NCBI RefSeq assembly: GCF_030296835.1
Contig: NZ_AP027923.1
Span: 1 to 64,000, forward strand
From: Pseudoalteromonas sp. MM1
GTDB lineage: Bacteria; Pseudomonadota; Gammaproteobacteria; Enterobacterales; Alteromonadaceae
Direction: 5' to 3'
DNA: 64,000 nt
The notes beneath the pieces are model-generated. The model saw only the letters and a list, made by a program, of their open reading frames with translations. It ran no database searches and was not told the origin of the DNA. A program made the translations under genes and the position numbers. This document shows positions 61,404-64,000 of this stretch, in pieces. Numbering within the stretch: the stretch's first letter is position 1; each line of letters begins with the position of its first letter.

Positions 61404-62522
61404 TTATTCGACTATTTTTATGTCGATAGGTGTTTGCTGCTCTTTTTGGGCAATAAAGTCGCGTACGTAGCCTTCGAGCTGGTCAACAATGTTGTTGTTA
61501 TCTATACGCGCTTTTTGGCGCTCGCCATTAATGTATAAACCTGAGCGGCGATTTGCACCGGCAAGGCCAATATCACTAACAAGAGCTTCACCTGGGCCAT
61601 TAACTACACAACCAATCACCGAAACAGACATTGGCTCAACCACATCTTCTAGGCGTTCTTCAAGTTGGTTCATGGTGCTTACTACATCAAACTCTTGACG
61701 TGAGCAGCTAGGGCAGGCAATAAAGTTAATACCGCGTGAGCGTATACGCAGCGATTTTAAAATATCAAAACCTACTTTGATTTCTTGAACTGGATCGGCA
61801 GCAAGTGACACACGTAGGGTGTCGCCAATCCCTTCGGCAAGTAACATGCCTAAACCTACAGCCGATTTAACCGAACCTGAGCGCATGCCGCCGGCTTCGG
61901 TGATCCCTAAATGCAGGGGTTGATCTATTTCTTTAGCAAGTAAGCGATAAGCGCCTACAGCTAAAAATACGTCTGATGCTTTTACCGATATTTTAAATTG
62001 GTCAAAATCAAGGCGGCGTAATATATCTACATGGCGCATTGCTGATTCAAGTAATGCCTCGGGAGTTGGCTCGCCGTATTTTTCTTGTAGGTCGCGCTCT
62101 AATGAGCCGCCATTTACACCAATACGAATAGGAATATTATGCTCGCGTGCTGAGTCTACAACGGCTCTAATACGCTCTTCACTGCCTATATTCCCCGGGT
62201 TTATACGCAGGCAATCTACGCCGTATTTTGCCACTTTTAACGCTATGCGGTAATCAAAGTGAATGTCGGCTACAAGCGGTATACTAACTTGCTCTTTTAT
62301 ACTTTTAAACGCTTCTGCAGCATCCATTGTTGGTACAGATACCCGCACTATGTCGGCGCCGGCATCTTGTATTGCCTGAATTTGCGCTACCGTGGCATCT
62401 ATATCTAGGGTGTCGGTATTGGTCATCGACTGCACGGCAATAGGGGCACCGTCACCAATAGGCACGTTGCCTACATTGATGCGGGTTGATTTTCTGCGTT
62501 TAATTGGAGATTCTGAAAACAT
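61404..62522 (-). CDS. ispG: 4-hydroxy-3-methylbut-2-enyl-diphosphate synthase (GcpE)
   Basis: An iron-sulfur enzyme of the MEP isoprenoid pathway that converts MEcPP to HMBPP. The 372-residue protein starts with the barrel domain ([46 protein letters not shown]). The [4Fe-4S] cysteines lie in [13 protein letters not shown] and [14 protein letters not shown]. It starts 5 bases after the rodZ stop codon. Confidence 0.97.
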   Translation of the reverse strand: MFSESPIKRRKSTRINVGNVPIGDGAPIAVQSMTNTDTLDIDATVAQIQAIQDAGADIVRVSVPTMDAAEAFKSIKEQVSIPLVADIHFDYRIALKVAKYGVDCLRINPGNIGSEERIRAVVDSAREHNIPIRIGVNGGSLERDLQEKYGEPTPEALLESAMRHVDILRRLDFDQFKISVKASDVFLAVGAYRLLAKEIDQPLHLGITEAGGMRSGSVKSAVGLGMLLAEGIGDTLRVSLAADPVQEIKVGFDILKSLRIRSRGINFIACPSCSRQEFDVVSTMNQLEERLEDVVEPMSVSVIGCVVNGPGEALVSDIGLAGANRRSGLYINGERQKARIDNNNIVDQLEGYVRDFIAQKEQQTPIDIKIVE

Positions 62523-62527
62523 AGCGA

Positions 62528-63424
62528 CTACTCTGCTAATGGTAATTTAAATTTGGCTAAACGATTTTTAGGATAGCCAGAAATATCAACTGGCTCGCCG
62601 TTTAGAGAAACACTAACTACGTCGTGCTTACCCAGCACAACTGAAAAAGGCGGGGTACCGCTTACAGTCATTTTATAGCCTGCTTTTTTTACGCCAAATG
62701 CAATGCGCTCACCTTCGCCATCATGTATTTCTACCCAGCTTTCATCGTTAAACACCATGTTAATTGTACTGATGTTGCTTTGCGTGTCGGGCTCGCTAGT
62801 CGCTGCTTGCGTGCTTGCTGCAATAGGTGCTGTTGTATTTACGGCTTCACTTAAGGGCACTTGTTCATCACTTGTAGGTGTTATAGCCGGTGTGCGCTGT
62901 GCAATTTGTGTTGCTTGCATCTGCGAACTACTCTGGCTTTCATTATTAAGCGCATTATTATTTTGCTGGTTATCTAAAATTGAATTTTCAATATTGATAG
63001 TGCTAGTTTGTTCATCAATAGGCGTGGCATTTTGCCAAAACCACATGGCAGATGAGCCAATAACAATGGCTAAAATAATGTAGCTCACCAGCATTAAGCG
63101 GCTGTCGTGAGCCTCTTTTTCTGTGCGGCGCGAAAAGCTTTGCATGTTAGCCGGCTTTGTAGGCTCAGGCGGTGCAGGTAGCTTAGCTAAAATAGGGGCA
63201 CTGTCGACGTTTAGTTCGCGACAATAGTTTTTTATATAACCTTTTACAAAGGTTATAGGGCCTAACGTTTGGTACTGATCGCTTTCTAATCGTTGTAACT
63301 GAGAAATAGAAAGTTTAAGCGGGCCAGTCAGTGACTCTAAGCTTATATTAGCTTGTTCTCTGTGCGCTTTTAATAGCTGCCCAACACTTGGTTCATCGCT
63401 TTGTTGCGTAGTTTCTTCTGTCAT
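62528..63424 (-). CDS. rodZ: Cell-shape protein RodZ
   Basis: A bitopic membrane protein linking MreB to the elongation machinery. The 298-residue product has a cytoplasmic helix-turn-helix (about residues 14-80: [53 protein letters not shown]). One transmembrane helix follows (about 110-130, [19 protein letters not shown]), then a Gln/Ser/Thr-rich linker and a periplasmic DUF4115-like domain near the end ([25 protein letters not shown]). It overlaps the upstream LysM gene by 4 bases (ATGA). Confidence 0.93.
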   Translation of the reverse strand: MTEETTQQSDEPSVGQLLKAHREQANISLESLTGPLKLSISQLQRLESDQYQTLGPITFVKGYIKNYCRELNVDSAPILAKLPAPPEPTKPANMQSFSRRTEKEAHDSRLMLVSYIILAIVIGSSAMWFWQNATPIDEQTSTINIENSILDNQQNNNALNNESQSSSQMQATQIAQRTPAITPTSDEQVPLSEAVNTTAPIAASTQAATSEPDTQSNISTINMVFNDESWVEIHDGEGERIAFGVKKAGYKMTVSGTPPFSVVLGKHDVVSVSLNGEPVDISGYPKNRLAKFKLPLAE

Positions 63425-64000
63425 AATAAGTACGAATTTGGATCCACTAGTAATAGTCTGTGCCCGGGTGTAAGTTCTATATCTGGGCTTAATTTATTCC
63501 ACCGCATTAATTCATCAATTAATACATGCCGCTGGGTAGCTATGTCGTAAAGGGTATCACCAGCTTTAATCTCGTAATAAATATTAGGATCGTTTAAATA
63601 AATTTTACTTCCGTTGATAACACGATCCGACTCCTTTAGACCATTCCACTGCAGGAGTTTTTGTAGTTTAACATTGTATCGCACCGAAATGCTAAATAGG
63701 TTTTCACCAAACTCAATAATATGAAAAGGCACCTCTAACGGTGGTACTTTTGGATTAAGCATTGGTGGCGCTTGTTTTACACTAGGTTGGTAGTTTTTTA
63801 GTGTAATGTCTTGATTATCGTTGTACGAATTATCACTAAATACCGCGCTGTCTTTTTTAGCTTCGTAAAATACAACAGTATTGTTTAAGCCCGAATTTTG
63901 TGGGCCATTTGCAGCAGAACGCGTACTTTGCGGCGCATTAAAGTTAGCTTGTTTGGGAGCGCCAAACGAAATTATTTTAACTTCGTCATCATTTTTTGGG
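63421..64000 (-). CDS. C-terminal part of a LysM-domain protein (possibly PilW-like), cut by the window
   Basis: The frame is open from the window edge to the stop at 63421, giving at least 192 residues; the ATG at 63762 is internal, not a proven start. The visible part is a Ser/Asn/Gln-rich linker followed by two LysM repeats: FHIIEFGENLFSISVRYNVK and YYEIKAGDTLYDIATQRHVL, each ending with a WN(G/K)L-type stretch. LysM domains bind peptidoglycan. In many gammaproteobacteria pilW/pilF lies directly upstream of rodZ, so a PilW protein with a C-terminal LysM extension is a reasonable guess, but the TPR part would be outside the window. Confidence 0.8.
   Translation of the reverse strand, partial: PKNDDEVKIISFGAPKQANFNAPQSTRSAANGPQNSGLNNTVVFYEAKKDSAVFSDNSYNDNQDITLKNYQPSVKQAPPMLNPKVPPLEVPFHIIEFGENLFSISVRYNVKLQKLLQWNGLKESDRVINGSKIYLNDPNIYYEIKAGDTLYDIATQRHVLIDELMRWNKLSPDIELTPGHRLLLVDPNSYLL

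Overview
The window looks like a chromosomal segment of a marine gammaproteobacterium, most probably Pseudoalteromonas or a close relative. The base composition is AT-rich. The gene set fits that group: a der-bamB-yfgM-hisS-ispG-rodZ block, ArfA, a two-subunit ethanolamine ammonia-lyase with its permease, a TonB-dependent receptor, a secreted metzincin protease and cryptochrome DASH. The genus assignment is an inference from gene content and intergenic repeats; no rRNA or other phylogenetic marker comparison was possible.

Layout. 1-9.8 kb: secreted or membrane proteins of poorly known function, dgt, a nucleotide pyrophosphatase/phosphodiesterase-like enzyme, and a metalloprotease next to a possible propeptide-like partner. 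9.8-16 kb: a BenE-type transporter, a long intergenic repeat array, hemH, and a divergent response regulator/histidine kinase pair. 16-25 kb: a TonB-dependent receptor, arfA (whose terminator hairpin overlaps its own stop codon), cytochrome b561, and an ethanolamine locus (AraC regulator, eutB, eutC, permease). 25-39 kb: a DUF2235 hydrolase beside an ankyrin-like membrane-anchored protein, ndh, a RecQ-family helicase broken by a single stop codon at the catalytic Glu of its DEAH box, a YkgJ-like protein, a chemoreceptor, GST, a CurA-like reductase, a GNAT and anmK.

39.4-42.9 kb is the accessory region. Three small genes are each followed by an integron attC-like site, with no integrase in the window, so this resembles a CALIN. 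It also holds a decayed IS1182-like transposase and a structured non-coding stretch. 43-48.2 kb is a compact minus-strand cluster: a CotH-kinase lipoprotein with three lamin-tail domains, a VTC-domain polyphosphate polymerase-like protein, a DUF4956 membrane protein and a phosphate-selective porin-like protein. The last three genes are separated by single bases. This is the best candidate for an under-described functional system. 48-56 kb: a thioredoxin-like lipoprotein, a small membrane protein preceded by a conserved short ORF, a YeiE/YeiH pair, cryptochrome DASH, a DUF885 peptidase, DUF4202 and zf-TFIIB proteins. 56-64 kb: the conserved der-bamB-yfgM-hisS-ispG-rodZ block, ending in a LysM protein cut by the window edge.

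The intergenic regions hold two kinds of repeats. One is a hairpin repeat family forming arrays at about 1.2-2.1, 11.0-12.1, 19.9-20.2 and 25.1-25.5 kb. The other is four families of short MITE-like elements with clear terminal inverted repeats (3.1, 13.3 and 33.1 kb; 5.0 kb; 51.6 kb; 61.1 kb). No tRNA, rRNA or CRISPR was recognised.
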